A stretch of DNA of 64,000 nt from an uncultured Clostridia bacterium (GCA_948530865.1 CAOTKV010000003.1:1-64000); one strand, 5' to 3'; positions 26,804 through 37,276 are shown, counted from the first letter of the stretch. Numbers and translations: made by a program. Notes: generated by a model from the letters alone, not told the origin.

Positions 26804-26826
26804 ATTAGTTGAAAATTACAACTAAT
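26804..26826. repeat. Small inverted repeat between the glycan cluster and the orphan gene
   Basis: ATTAGTTG and CAACTAAT (8-bp stem, 7-nt loop) follow the stop of the last glycosyltransferase gene. They overlap a possible -35 (TTGTAA) for the orphan gene. It could be a weak terminator or an operator. Confidence 0.4.
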
Positions 26827-26830
26827 CTTT

Positions 26831-27718
26831 TTATTTATGTAATATTTTTCTAATTGGAATTTCTATCATAAGCTCTATTTTTCTACAAATATTTAATATA
26901 TGAAATATAAAAACTTGAATACAATTTATTTTATTATAATTCTTATGATAATACATTTTGCTTTTAAACATCTGCTTCATCTTTTTATAATAGCTTAAAG
27001 ATTTTCCAATTGTTTGGCTTTCATAATGAATAAATTTTTCTGAATTTAAACTAATTGTTTTATATCCTTTTTCTTTTAGTTTATGTGCTAGAATATCTTC
27101 TTCATAAAATAAGAATACATTATCATCAAGATATCCTACTTCTTTTAATATCTTTGATTTTATTATAAAAAATGCGCCTGAAATTGCCTCTACTTCAAGA
27201 ATATCATTTTCATATTCTTTATTCGAATATTCTCCATTTCTTAAAATTTTATAGAAAATTAATTCTAAAAACCTTGTAGAATGGACTACATCCAAAGCAA
27301 AAGTTCTTATTTTCCAACTACTTCTACGAATTGGATTTTCATCTTTATTAAGCATTCTAGGAGCAATTACTCCTATTTTCTCATCTTTCTTAGCTACTTC
27401 TAAACAATACTTTATTGCTTCTTCTGATATTTTTATATCTGGATTAGAAATAATGTAATAATCATATTCTTCTCTCTGGCTCTCCAAATACTTTATACCA
27501 AAATTATTTCCATAATCATAACCACCATTTTTATCAGATTCAATTACTTTTACTTTATTGCTTTCTAATGTTTTTAATTTATCAAAAGTACATTCTTCTG
27601 TTGATTTATTATCCACTACTACTATTCTATCAATAGTTCCATATTCAGTTATTGTTTTTACATAATTTACTGTATCTTCTACATCATTGTAATTTACAAT
27701 AATAACTGCTACTTTCAT
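26831..27718 (-). CDS. GT2-family glycosyltransferase, rhamnosyltransferase-like
   Basis: A 295-residue cytoplasmic glycosyltransferase. It opens with MKVAVIIVNYNDVEDT, has VDNKSTEEC and the donor-binding NPDIKI in place of a plain DxD, and ISGAFFIIKSKILKEVGYLDDNVFLFYEEDILAHKL, a layout typical of GT2 rhamnosyl- or galactofuranosyl-type transferases. The C-terminus is basic and amphipathic and probably membrane-associated. It is the last gene of the 22-gene glycan run, 12 nt after a family B membrane protein. Confidence 0.85.
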   Translation of the reverse strand: MKVAVIIVNYNDVEDTVNYVKTITEYGTIDRIVVVDNKSTEECTFDKLKTLESNKVKVIESDKNGGYDYGNNFGIKYLESQREEYDYYIISNPDIKISEEAIKYCLEVAKKDEKIGVIAPRMLNKDENPIRRSSWKIRTFALDVVHSTRFLELIFYKILRNGEYSNKEYENDILEVEAISGAFFIIKSKILKEVGYLDDNVFLFYEEDILAHKLKEKGYKTISLNSEKFIHYESQTIGKSLSYYKKMKQMFKSKMYYHKNYNKINCIQVFIFHILNICRKIELMIEIPIRKILHK

Positions 27719-27730
27719 AAATTCTCCTTT

Positions 27731-29566
27731 TTACTCACCAGTCTTTTTTAAAATAACTCCAGCTGGGTTTTGAAATAAAAGCTCATATTGATCTGTTGTG
27801 CTATATGGTTCTCCTGTATATAGTACAAAATATTCTTTTTCAGGATTTGCAAGCCAATCTTCTACACTTGTTTCTACTACTGCTTTTTGCAAATCATTTA
27901 TTGATTCTCCACCACATTCTATTCTTGATATTACATACATCCATGCTTTACAGTTTGTGTTCATTCCACCTACAAGCATATTTTTTAATGTCATTCCTTC
28001 TACTTTTCCCATTTCTTCTGCTAAATCTAATCTATCACTATTTACAAAACATGAAACTTTTATATTTTCTCTTGCAGTTACATTTGTATCATAATAAATT
28101 CCTGCTAAAGATTCGAATTTTCTAACTTCTATTAACCCTGGACATTTTTCTTGAACTCTCCATTCTATCATAGAAATTGCACCATAAATAATCATAACCC
28201 ATACTGCTAAAGCTGATATTGATAATACTTTTAATTCTTTATTATTATCAAACTCACATATCATTTCTACTGCTATTTCTACTGCTATTATCCATAAAAT
28301 ATAATAAATTTTGTAATAATAATATGGTGATACAAAACCAATATAAAGTCCTATAAGTTCTAAAACTGTTTGGAAAACTAAAAGAGTTCCTACTACAATT
28401 TTATAATCAATTTTTTTATTCTTAATACAGTTATACACAAATAATATTATAAATGGAATGTAGAATAAAAAGTCTATATATAAAGCTTTATATATTCCCC
28501 CATCAAATCCTATTGCATCTGTAAGTTTGTTTTGATCACTTAAAGTAAATGTTGGAATTACTAAATAGCATATTGATAAAATAGTAACTATTAATAGCAA
28601 TCCAGTTATAATTAATGTATTTTTTCCAAAAAATTTTAAGTATTTTTTTTCTTCTTTGTTTCTAAAGTCTTTTATAAATGCATATATACAAATAAATGCA
28701 AATAATGCTGGAACAAATAAGCAATAAGAGAAAATAATTCCAATTCCCATTAAAACTATTAGAGAAATTAAAAATTTATTATTTATTCCTTTATCATATA
28801 TTTTCGCCAAATAGAATAATCCTGTTGCAAAAGCTATTGCAACACTCAAATATGAAAATCCATATAGCAAGCTTGTATATGGGTATGCATATGCATATAA
28901 AACTAAAAATATCATTCCGATTATGTAATTTGTTTTTGATTTTAACTTATCTGAAATAAGCATATAAAATCCTGCTGTATTTAATAATATTACTGCCATT
29001 TCAAAAATTTTAAATGTTGCATATTCTTTATAATCTGGTTTTAAATTTCTCATTATATTCATAAAAATACCAGTATTTATATATGCTCCTGTTTGCATTG
29101 TTGTGAAATTATAACCTGTATTATTATCTATTTTTGCAAGAACTTTCATATTATCTGCAAAATTTGTTGCAGCACTATAATGCATTGAAACATCTACTGA
29201 TGCATTTCCAACACTTCTATCAAAAGGTCTGTATTGGTTTTTTCCCATATAACAAATAATTGCTAAACAAATAATTATTCCTACAAAATCTCTTTTACGT
29301 ATTTCGAATTTTTGAATTTCTTTATCTTTATAAATTTTAAATCCAAATCCTGCTGTTACAAGTAAATTCACTACTGACAAAAATACTAAATTTGTTGTTA
29401 TATTTAGTACACCAAATATCATACAAACTGTAATATTAAATCCTAAATATGCAATTCCTGATAGAATACACCAATTTATTAAATTTACTTTATTTTCACT
29501 TTTTTTAACTAGTATAAAAGTTAATATCATTGCTATAACTGTTAAAATATAAAATATTCCTAACAT
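27731..29566 (-). CDS. Large polytopic membrane protein, putative GT-C (family B)
   Basis: A 611-residue protein with about 12 helices and a C-terminal outer domain. It is a paralogue of 12511-14586 and 29594-31690: the start MLGIFYILTVIAM, the early loop VDVSMHYSAATNF and NFTTMQTGAYINTGIFMNI align throughout. It is about 80-90 residues shorter, mainly because a membrane segment before the C-terminal domain is missing. A GT-C role is inferred from topology. It is 27 nt downstream of its paralogue, suggesting tandem duplication followed by divergence. Confidence 0.65.
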   Translation of the reverse strand: MLGIFYILTVIAMILTFILVKKSENKVNLINWCILSGIAYLGFNITVCMIFGVLNITTNLVFLSVVNLLVTAGFGFKIYKDKEIQKFEIRKRDFVGIIICLAIICYMGKNQYRPFDRSVGNASVDVSMHYSAATNFADNMKVLAKIDNNTGYNFTTMQTGAYINTGIFMNIMRNLKPDYKEYATFKIFEMAVILLNTAGFYMLISDKLKSKTNYIIGMIFLVLYAYAYPYTSLLYGFSYLSVAIAFATGLFYLAKIYDKGINNKFLISLIVLMGIGIIFSYCLFVPALFAFICIYAFIKDFRNKEEKKYLKFFGKNTLIITGLLLIVTILSICYLVIPTFTLSDQNKLTDAIGFDGGIYKALYIDFLFYIPFIILFVYNCIKNKKIDYKIVVGTLLVFQTVLELIGLYIGFVSPYYYYKIYYILWIIAVEIAVEMICEFDNNKELKVLSISALAVWVMIIYGAISMIEWRVQEKCPGLIEVRKFESLAGIYYDTNVTARENIKVSCFVNSDRLDLAEEMGKVEGMTLKNMLVGGMNTNCKAWMYVISRIECGGESINDLQKAVVETSVEDWLANPEKEYFVLYTGEPYSTTDQYELLFQNPAGVILKKTGE

Positions 29567-29593
29567 AAATTTTTCCTTTCATTTGCAGAAAAT

Positions 29594-31690
29594 TTATTTA
29601 ATTTTTGCTACAAATCCATTTTCATTTTCAAATAATATTTCTATTCTACTGTTTTGCTTTGCTTCTTCTAAATTTGCTTTATATTGTTTTTTTGCATTTC
29701 CTTCATTATTTGTAAATTCAATTATATATTTTTTTTCTGGGTTTTCAAAAGCATTTTGTATATTATAAATTGTTGTATCTTGAACTACATTTTGATATGG
29801 AATTTCGTCACTTGATATTTCAAGCATTGCTGTTGCCCAAATTCTTGAAAAATACCATCCATCTGTTATTAATTGTGTATTTTCAACTGTCATATCTTTC
29901 AAATTTTCTCTAGCAAATAAAGCTGTTTCTACTTCATTTGCATTAAAACTATTATTCATATCAATTCTTTTTCTACGATCACAATTTTCTTCAAAATATA
30001 TTCCAACATAGTTTGGTAATCTATGCTTTTCTTCTTCTGCAACTACATGTCCAGCTTTAATCCAAACCCATCCACATACAAAAACTGTCCAAATAATTAC
30101 ATATGTAAATACTGAAATTTTAATACTTTTTATTTCAAATCTCTTTCTAAACTTCTCAGGTATTTTCTTGAATTTAGTTAAATCTATGTATTTTACAAGT
30201 TCTGGTAAAACAGTAAATAAAGCAAGCATTAAACATACAAATAATTTTAAAATTACCCACATATCAATAATTGGCTCTTTTTTTATTACTATACTTCTAA
30301 ATATTAAAAATGCATATAAAACAAAAATTAATATTGCATCAATTCTTATAATTTTTTCATTAAGATATGTATTTACCAAATCTATCATTGCTGAAAAAAT
30401 TCCAATCCACATTATAAAATATGTTTTTAACATATAATATGGAGATACAAAACCTGCAAGCATTCCTAAATATAAAAGAGCAGTATACCCTACAATTATT
30501 ACTGAAAATACATCTTGATATCTAAGTGATTTATTTTTTATCCTTTTAATAATTTCTGCAAAATATAATATAGCAAAAGGGATATATGGAATAAAATTTA
30601 CATACTTTTCTTCATATAATTCACCACCAATTTTAAGAGCACTTATTAAATTAGTTTGTCCTTCTATAAAAAATGATGGTATAAATAAATAACCAATTCC
30701 ACTAGCAGTTACGAGTAACAATAATCCTGTTATTATTAATGTTGTTTTTCCAAAAAATTTTAAATATTTTTTTGCATTTTTATCTGATAAATCTTTTAAG
30801 AAACAAAATATACAAATTGCAGCAAATATTGCTGGTACAAATAAACAATATGAAAATATTAGCCCAATTGCAGTAATTACAACTAATGGTATCGTAACTA
30901 TTTTTCTTATTTTTTCATCTGAATAAACACTCTCTACTACTGATAGCAATAGTGCTGTCATCGCAATTCCAACTGAAAGATATGAAAATCCATATATCCA
31001 TGAATTATATGGATATCCATATATATATAATCCAAATAATGCTAAACTTGCTATAAGTCCTTTTTTAGTTTTAATTTTAGTTGCAAAAAATGCATAAAAT
31101 GCAAGTCCACCTATAAACATTGTTAATGTTTCAAATATTTGGAATATGAATGAATATTCTAAACCTGTAATACTATGTAATACATTCATAAAAATTCCAT
31201 CATTTATATATGCACCTGTTTGCATTATATTGAAATTGAAAAAAGTTTTATCTTCAGCATTTATAAAGATTTTTAAAACTTCAGAATAATGTTTTGCAGC
31301 TCTGTAATGAACTGCTGAATCTACCGCTTGATGCGCAATATTTCCTTTTTGTATATATAAATCTTTAACACACATTACAGAAAATATAACTAATACAATT
31401 AATAAACCTGCTACATCGTATTTTGTTACTTCATATTTTTGAATATCTTTTTTTAATATCGATTTTGCTCCAAAAATTACTCCAAAAATTATATTAATTA
31501 TTGATAAAAACCAAATATGTGATGTGATATTAAGTAATCCTAAAATCATTCCAAGTGCAATATTGTATGCATATAATGATACTATTGATATTATTCCCCA
31601 TTTAATTAAATTTAATTTTTCATCAGATTTCTTTAAAATTAAAAATCCTAAAACTAAAACAATTAAACTAAGTATATAAAATATTCCCAT
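29594..31690 (-). CDS. Large polytopic membrane protein, putative GT-C (family B)
   Basis: A 698-residue paralogue of 12511-14586, very similar along its whole length (AVDSAVHYRAAKHYSEVLKI; NFNIMQTGAYINDGIFMNV; IYGYPYNSWIYGFSYLSVGI). The frame extends to an ATG at 31702 that touches the AAGGA site. The ATG at 31690 (MGIFYILS) matches the starts of the paralogues and is preferred. It probably transfers a polyprenyl-linked residue to the glycan on the outer face. It lies between the flippase gene and the shorter paralogue. Confidence 0.65.
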   Translation of the reverse strand: MGIFYILSLIVLVLGFLILKKSDEKLNLIKWGIISIVSLYAYNIALGMILGLLNITSHIWFLSIINIIFGVIFGAKSILKKDIQKYEVTKYDVAGLLIVLVIFSVMCVKDLYIQKGNIAHQAVDSAVHYRAAKHYSEVLKIFINAEDKTFFNFNIMQTGAYINDGIFMNVLHSITGLEYSFIFQIFETLTMFIGGLAFYAFFATKIKTKKGLIASLALFGLYIYGYPYNSWIYGFSYLSVGIAMTALLLSVVESVYSDEKIRKIVTIPLVVITAIGLIFSYCLFVPAIFAAICIFCFLKDLSDKNAKKYLKFFGKTTLIITGLLLLVTASGIGYLFIPSFFIEGQTNLISALKIGGELYEEKYVNFIPYIPFAILYFAEIIKRIKNKSLRYQDVFSVIIVGYTALLYLGMLAGFVSPYYMLKTYFIMWIGIFSAMIDLVNTYLNEKIIRIDAILIFVLYAFLIFRSIVIKKEPIIDMWVILKLFVCLMLALFTVLPELVKYIDLTKFKKIPEKFRKRFEIKSIKISVFTYVIIWTVFVCGWVWIKAGHVVAEEEKHRLPNYVGIYFEENCDRRKRIDMNNSFNANEVETALFARENLKDMTVENTQLITDGWYFSRIWATAMLEISSDEIPYQNVVQDTTIYNIQNAFENPEKKYIIEFTNNEGNAKKQYKANLEEAKQNSRIEILFENENGFVAKIK

Positions 31691-31755
31691 ATTTTTTACC
31701 ATTCCTTTTCTTTGCCTTAAAAAAATTCTGTTTTTATTATAATTCTTTTGTTTAA

Positions 31756-33012
31756 TTATTCTACATTTAATTTCTTTTTTTCTTTATACATTATTACTTT
31801 AGTTGCTATTGTATATAAAACAAATTGAAAAGCAAGTGTTGTTGTACATGAAAAAGTTGCGCCATTAATTCCAAAGTTCAAATTTCCAACTAAAATATTT
31901 GAACCTAAAAATGCTACTATCATTGAAATTACATAAATAACAAATTGGATAAATGTATGACGAATTGTTGTTAATGTTACTAAGTTTATATATGAAATTG
32001 CATAGAATATATATGATCCAATAATTACACATAAGTTCATTCTATATGCAGTTAAATCTAATCCATATATTAGCCCTAAAAATTCTGGACCTAGTAGAAA
32101 TGCTGCTAGCACTGCAAATGCTCCAAAAGCAATTACTATAAGCTTAATCTTAAAAGTAACGTTTTCGATTTCTTTTAATTCATTTTTTTCATACATATCT
32201 TTAAGTTTTCCTAAAAATGGCATTACTATAAATTGCGTAAATAATGTCATTACAGTTGCTGGCATCATTATATATCCATAAATTGCTTGTATGTCTTCTG
32301 TTAAGAAATTATCTATCGCATATTTAGGTGCATTTAATATGTATATTCCAGCAAATGAATTTACAAAAACAAAAAATTCACTTTTTATAATTGATAATAT
32401 ATTTTCCTTGCTTACTTTTTCTTCTGAATTTATTAATTTCTTTGATATCATAAAATAATCAAATACTACTAAAATTACAATATTTACTATTATAACTGCT
32501 AGACATGCTAGTCTTAAATCTCTTGTAATTAAATCAACAATTAGAAATCCTGCAATTCCTATAAAACCTTTTAAGCTTAAAGATTGACCTGATTTATATA
32601 ATAAATCATTTTTTTGCATTACTCCATACAAAATATCGGAAAATGCTTCTAATCCTTTAAATATAGCAAGTAACGCAAAAATTGTTGTTTTAAATCCACT
32701 ATATTGTTTTATAACAAGAAATACAGTTCCACCTATAATCATTATTATACATGTTATAATTCTTGTGACTATATAATCTTTATCTTTTATTTTATTTTTT
32801 ATATCTGTTACTTGGCATAATCTACCAGAATACATAGCTAAAGTATAAAGAATTGTTGCTGTGGCATATGCTATAGAAAATATACCTGCTGTTTGAATAT
32901 CATTTACTCTTGTTACTATAATTAAGAAAAACAATGAATTAAATGAATTTATTCCAGTTCCTAAACTATTCCAAATAAAATTCTTTAAAAATAACTTTTT
33001 TTCTGAATTCAT
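31756..33012 (-). CDS. Polysaccharide flippase (Wzx/RfbX-type, MOP superfamily)
   Basis: A 418-residue membrane protein with about 12 helices, the family's usual size. It begins NFIWNSLGTGINSFNSLFFLIIVTRVNDIQTAGIFSIAYATATI, the typical first two helices of polysaccharide flippases that move undecaprenyl-diphosphate-linked units outward. The start overlaps the stop of the upstream GT2 gene by one base (TAATG). Its presence beside an ABC exporter means the cluster encodes two export routes, or that this flippase serves side-chain precursors. Confidence 0.88.
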   Translation of the reverse strand: MNSEKKLFLKNFIWNSLGTGINSFNSLFFLIIVTRVNDIQTAGIFSIAYATATILYTLAMYSGRLCQVTDIKNKIKDKDYIVTRIITCIIMIIGGTVFLVIKQYSGFKTTIFALLAIFKGLEAFSDILYGVMQKNDLLYKSGQSLSLKGFIGIAGFLIVDLITRDLRLACLAVIIVNIVILVVFDYFMISKKLINSEEKVSKENILSIIKSEFFVFVNSFAGIYILNAPKYAIDNFLTEDIQAIYGYIMMPATVMTLFTQFIVMPFLGKLKDMYEKNELKEIENVTFKIKLIVIAFGAFAVLAAFLLGPEFLGLIYGLDLTAYRMNLCVIIGSYIFYAISYINLVTLTTIRHTFIQFVIYVISMIVAFLGSNILVGNLNFGINGATFSCTTTLAFQFVLYTIATKVIMYKEKKKLNVE

Positions 33013-33920
33013 TATAATACTCCCATTAAAAATACTATTCTTATCATAAAATCATCAATAAGTCTGTTTCTAATTCTTTTTGGATAAAATGCTTTTTTAA
33101 ACGCATTATCTAAGCTATATTCCTCTGTTGAAAATAAATCTAAAATTTCTCTATTTTCAGGTGATAATTGATAATAATAATATTCTTTAAAATTTGTCAT
33201 TTGTTGTTTTATATCTTGCATTCCATCATTTAATATTAGGTTTTTTACTCTCCAAATAAGTAATCTAAAATATCCTTGACCTTCAGAAGTTGCATTTTCT
33301 TTTCTTCTTCTATAATTTACTGTTGTTACATTATTGTAAGCAACATTTCCAAGTCCCATACATAATATGTATGTCCACCAGTCATGAAAAAAACATGTTT
33401 TGGGATTATTTTCAATAATCATATCTCTTGTTACTTTATTTACTGTCATTGTCATTCCTTGACCACAACATGCAAATAAAGATTTTAAAAATGAGTATTT
33501 TTTATCTTTTTCCCCATGTCCAATAAATTTCATGTTTTCATCATAATAATCTGAATTTCCAAATACCATATTGGGTTTTGAAGCATCTAACTCATTTAAA
33601 GAATTTACTGCAAGCTCAATTTTATTTTCAAGCCAAACATCATCTTGATCTGCATATGAATAATAATCAGCATCTGCAAGTTTTAGTAATTCAAAAAAAC
33701 TTTTAACAAATCCTAAATTTTTTCCTTCATGCAATGTTATATTCTTATATTTTTTTTGATATTCTTTAATAATATTTACTGTATTATCTGATGACCCATC
33801 ATCTCTAACAACAATTTCAAAGTTTTTATAAGTTTGAGTTAGTATTGAATCTAGTTGTTCTTTAATAAATTTTTCTCCATTATAAGTTGACATTATTACA
33901 GCGACTTTTTTCTCTTTCAT
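33012..33920 (-). CDS. GT2-family glycosyltransferase
   Basis: A 302-residue single GT-A domain: MKEKKVAVIMSTYNGEKFIK, RDDGSSDNT, and the donor/metal motif YADQDDVWLENKI, followed by YSFLKSLFACCGQGMTMTVNK and HDWWTYILC. The DQDDVW form is common in rhamnosyltransferases of surface polysaccharides. Spacing to the downstream flippase (1-nt overlap) and to the upstream membrane protein (4 nt) shows tight coupling. The acceptor and sugar cannot be assigned. Confidence 0.88.
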   Translation of the reverse strand: MKEKKVAVIMSTYNGEKFIKEQLDSILTQTYKNFEIVVRDDGSSDNTVNIIKEYQKKYKNITLHEGKNLGFVKSFFELLKLADADYYSYADQDDVWLENKIELAVNSLNELDASKPNMVFGNSDYYDENMKFIGHGEKDKKYSFLKSLFACCGQGMTMTVNKVTRDMIIENNPKTCFFHDWWTYILCMGLGNVAYNNVTTVNYRRRKENATSEGQGYFRLLIWRVKNLILNDGMQDIKQQMTNFKEYYYYQLSPENREILDLFSTEEYSLDNAFKKAFYPKRIRNRLIDDFMIRIVFLMGVL

Positions 33921-33924
33921 TTAC

Positions 33925-36123
33925 TTATTTACCTTCCGTTACTTGATATATATACATATTATCTTCATTGTATATTTCTTCATAGAATTTCTCACTAAAT
34001 TGTTCTTCATCTAAATTATCTTTTGTAAGAATATATTTAACTCCTAATTTAGATAAATCTTTATAATTCAAATAAAGTATTATACTATCTGCAGCCATTA
34101 AACTAATATCTGTTGGTGTATCTACTATTCTTAAATTTATGTGAGCATATCTATTGTAAATTGTTCTTTTTTGCTCTGCATTTTCTCCTAGTAAAGTTTC
34201 AAACATTTCTAAATTTGGATATACAGCAGTTGAATTTAATACTTTAATTCCTGATGCTACTGGATAATCATTTAAGTGCCATCCACCATTACCAGCTTCA
34301 TCATAATCATTTACTACCCACAATGCTTCTGGCTCTTGAGTCTTTATTTCATTCATTTTGATTGCAACTGGTTTTGTATAAAAAATATTTGTTGTACTTA
34401 TAATTGGATTTACTGTTAAACCTGACATAAAGGCTATTGCAATTAAACCATACATAGTATAATTTTTAATTTTTTCATTATTAATATTTAATATTCCAAA
34501 TATTGCTACTAAAAAGATTTCTCCTGCAAGTAACATTTTAAATCTATCTAAATATGAAAAAATATCTTGATAACCAATTGTTGATTTTGCTTTATATCCA
34601 ATATAAATTGTAAGAATTGGAGCTAAAACATATGTTAATTTTTTATTTAATAATTTATCTCCTTCTTTAAAATTACCCATTAAATAAACAAGCATATAAA
34701 TACATGCTGTTCCAAGTGGTATTGAAACTCTTCCAGCTGTTGTCATTGACATTTTAGTTAAGTTCGCAAGCCAAGCTGGGAAACCATATACGCACCAAAT
34801 ACTTAAAAATCCTGCTACAACAAGCATTGGAATCCAAAAATGTAAATCTTTTCTATTTCTTAAAACATATATTAATCCAAGTAGCATAGGTATTGGAAAG
34901 AATGATAACATTGCTGCAAACTCGCATGGATTTAAGAACTCTTCTTTAGAGAAGAATATATTGTAAAAATATGCATAATTGTTTAAAGCTCCTCCACCTA
35001 CTTCTTGTCTTTCTCCAGGGTAATCAGTATTCATTTCAGCAGTCAAAGTATCTTTTGACATGCTATACCACCTTACAAGTAATAAACCTATACAAACAAT
35101 AGTAACTACTATTACTGCAACATCATGTACTGTAAATTTGTAATTTCCATATTTTATATTTTTTATTAAAAGCCAAATAACTAATGCTAAAAACAAATAT
35201 CCAAAAGATAATTGCCATGCTGGATAAAATACAAATACATAGGAAAGTCCTGCAATAAGTATTCCTAAAGCACATAGATATTTAGTTCTTTTCTTTTCAG
35301 TATTCATAAATTTATCTATAAGAACAATAGCAATTTGTCCCCAGATAAGTGTATCCATACAATACCACCATTGTACTGCTGCTGAAAAAGTTATAACTAG
35401 CATTCCACAAAGTGAAACTTTTTTATTTCTTTTAGTTAAAATCAAGCAAAGTTCATAAGAGCCAAGAAGCATTGCAACTAAACGTATATACCAATAAAAG
35501 CTAAGTCCAACATCATTTCCAAATAGCATAAATCCAATTTGGAATGGCCTACCAAGCATTAAAATATCTGCTACTGGACTATTAGAAACTGAAAACATGT
35601 CTGTATCAGTTCCTCTAAGCACATCTGAAAAATATTTAAACGGTGTTTCAGCCCTGCTTTGTGATAAGATATATGTTGTTGAAGTTGCCCATTCATCAGT
35701 TCTAATTCTTCTTGGACTTCCAAGTATTGTATGATATTTTCTATCATCATTTTGATTTTGTACAATACCATTTAAAATAGTAATTGATGAACCAGATAAC
35801 TTAAATATCATTACAAACAACAAAAAGGCACAAGCAATTTTGTACCTATGTTTATGTATGAATTCATACATTTTTGAAATTTTAAATACGAAATGTATAC
35901 CTATAAATGCAAAAATAATAGCAACAATTATCATTCTCACTTTAGAAATATATTCTGGATATACTCTTCTAAAATAAGTGTATTCACATGCAACTGATAG
36001 CATACCAGCAAGAACACAAACTAATACCGCTTTTATTTTTGTAAAATTATCTTTGTTTATAAAAAATTTTAATTTTTCTAAAACTCTCTCATAAACTTTA
36101 TTAAATTTTTCAGTAAGTTTCAT
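33925..36123 (-). CDS. Large polytopic membrane protein, putative GT-C (family A)
   Basis: A 732-residue paralogue of 8624-10567. It has an N-terminal extension with an additional hairpin of helices (about 30-85), then the family core: KLSGSSITILNG, the outer-loop motif GSPRRIRTDEWATST, KYFSDVLRGTDTD, AVQWWYCMD, and a C-terminal outer domain with NRYAHINLRIV. The Asp-Glu of DEW is the candidate GT-C catalytic site. Upstream of its start is an unusual 84-nt inverted-repeat element instead of the usual few bases, so its expression may be set separately from the gene before it. Confidence 0.68.
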   Translation of the reverse strand: MKLTEKFNKVYERVLEKLKFFINKDNFTKIKAVLVCVLAGMLSVACEYTYFRRVYPEYISKVRMIIVAIIFAFIGIHFVFKISKMYEFIHKHRYKIACAFLLFVMIFKLSGSSITILNGIVQNQNDDRKYHTILGSPRRIRTDEWATSTTYILSQSRAETPFKYFSDVLRGTDTDMFSVSNSPVADILMLGRPFQIGFMLFGNDVGLSFYWYIRLVAMLLGSYELCLILTKRNKKVSLCGMLVITFSAAVQWWYCMDTLIWGQIAIVLIDKFMNTEKKRTKYLCALGILIAGLSYVFVFYPAWQLSFGYLFLALVIWLLIKNIKYGNYKFTVHDVAVIVVTIVCIGLLLVRWYSMSKDTLTAEMNTDYPGERQEVGGGALNNYAYFYNIFFSKEEFLNPCEFAAMLSFFPIPMLLGLIYVLRNRKDLHFWIPMLVVAGFLSIWCVYGFPAWLANLTKMSMTTAGRVSIPLGTACIYMLVYLMGNFKEGDKLLNKKLTYVLAPILTIYIGYKAKSTIGYQDIFSYLDRFKMLLAGEIFLVAIFGILNINNEKIKNYTMYGLIAIAFMSGLTVNPIISTTNIFYTKPVAIKMNEIKTQEPEALWVVNDYDEAGNGGWHLNDYPVASGIKVLNSTAVYPNLEMFETLLGENAEQKRTIYNRYAHINLRIVDTPTDISLMAADSIILYLNYKDLSKLGVKYILTKDNLDEEQFSEKFYEEIYNEDNMYIYQVTEGK

Positions 36124-36149
36124 AATTTTTCCTTCAACACTTTATTTTT

Positions 36150-36233
36150 AATGAATTAAAAAATTTAGAGTGACGCACAGTTTGGAGTACTCAAGCACGA
36201 CGGCAGGGAACTCTAAATTTTTTGAATTTCATT
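36150..36233. repeat. Inverted-repeat element with a G/C-richer core
   Basis: Arms AATGAATTAAAAAATTTAGA(GT) at 36150-36171 and the near-complement at 36210-36233 (14 contiguous matches next to the core) enclose 38 nt that are far richer in G and C than the surroundings. The core contains GACGCACAG, the palindrome GAGTACTC and GCACGACGGC. It fills nearly the whole gap between two co-directional glycan genes. It could be a REP/MITE-like insertion or a structured RNA or attenuator; there is no clear T tract. Confidence 0.55.
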
Positions 36234-36235
36234 AA

Positions 36236-37276
36236 TCACCATTTTACTTCAAGCTTAACAATATCCATCAAAAATCTATTTACCCAAATATAAACTATTG
36301 GCAAATGAATTTTATAGAAGAAATGAACTCCCCAGATACATATAAATTTAAACCCCTTTGGAAAACAATGTGAAATTTTGTAATGTTTACAATTTTTCCA
36401 CTCTGGGAAATTTTCAGTTAAATATTTTATAATATCCTTTAGAGCTTCATTCATTTTTACTGATTTATCATATGAAAGCATAAATGCCCATGAAATTGCT
36501 AAATGTAAAAATGCCATACTTGCCAAAGTATCTTTGTATTCATCATATTTTCCTATTTTTATACTATGTTCTTTTGTTACAAGTAAATATTTTTTTAAAT
36601 TTTCGATATCTCTTGAATTTAAAGAATGTATTTGTGAACTTGAACGCAAATAGTAATGATATAAAACATCTGGGATAAATGTTAATTTTTTTACTCCATC
36701 CATATAACTATGAATTAAGAATAATGTATCATTACACCCTCTAAATGGTAAGAATTCTAAATGTTTAACTTTTTCTAATTTATATATTTTATTCCATAAT
36801 GAAGGATTTGCATAAACAATAAAGTCATCATTCCAATCCACCTCTTTATTCATTGTTCCATATTGTGTCATTTCTGTTGCAACAGTTTTTCCTGTTTCTA
36901 AATCTACTCTATCATAACCACAAAATGCTATATCTGCATCATTTGCTTTTGCAGCATTATATAATTTTTCTGCCCAAGTAACTTCTGGAATATCATCACT
37001 ATCAATAAATCCAACATATTCTCCTGTTGCTTGTTTTAAACCATAAGTTCTTGCTGACCATTCTCCACCATTTTCTTTATGAAATGTTTTTACTTTATTT
37101 GGATATCTCTTTTTATAATCCTCTATAATTTCAGGTGCAGAATCTTTTGAGCCATCATTAACACAAATAATTTCAATATCTTCTAAAGTTTGATTTACAA
37201 GTGCATCTAAGCATCTTGGTATATATTTTTCTAAGTTGTAGATTGGTACAACTATGGATACTTTTACTAAGCTCAT
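36236..37276 (-). CDS. GT2-family glycosyltransferase
   Basis: A 346-residue enzyme: VSIVVPIYNLEKYIPRCLDA, CVNDGSKDSAPEII, and the metal/donor motif FIDSDDIPEVTWAEKLY, all standard for the GT2 EpsH/WcaA-like group. The region after residue 230 is helical, ends in a hydrophobic amphipathic segment (FICIWGVHFFYKIHLPIVYI), and may bind the membrane. It is 17 nt downstream of the GtrB-like gene, so the two share a transcript. The specificity is unknown. Confidence 0.88.
   Translation of the reverse strand: MSLVKVSIVVPIYNLEKYIPRCLDALVNQTLEDIEIICVNDGSKDSAPEIIEDYKKRYPNKVKTFHKENGGEWSARTYGLKQATGEYVGFIDSDDIPEVTWAEKLYNAAKANDADIAFCGYDRVDLETGKTVATEMTQYGTMNKEVDWNDDFIVYANPSLWNKIYKLEKVKHLEFLPFRGCNDTLFLIHSYMDGVKKLTFIPDVLYHYYLRSSSQIHSLNSRDIENLKKYLLVTKEHSIKIGKYDEYKDTLASMAFLHLAISWAFMLSYDKSVKMNEALKDIIKYLTENFPEWKNCKHYKISHCFPKGFKFICIWGVHFFYKIHLPIVYIWVNRFLMDIVKLEVKW

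Noticed and set aside
27796..28125. Overlapping plus-strand frames within the family B membrane protein gene.
   Set aside because: Leu/Phe/His-rich shadow frames of a hydrophobic gene on the other strand, with no start signals.
36150..36233. Integron attC site or tRNA-like gene.
   Set aside because: No integrase or cassette nearby and no acceptor/anticodon pattern; only an inverted repeat with a G/C-richer core can be supported.
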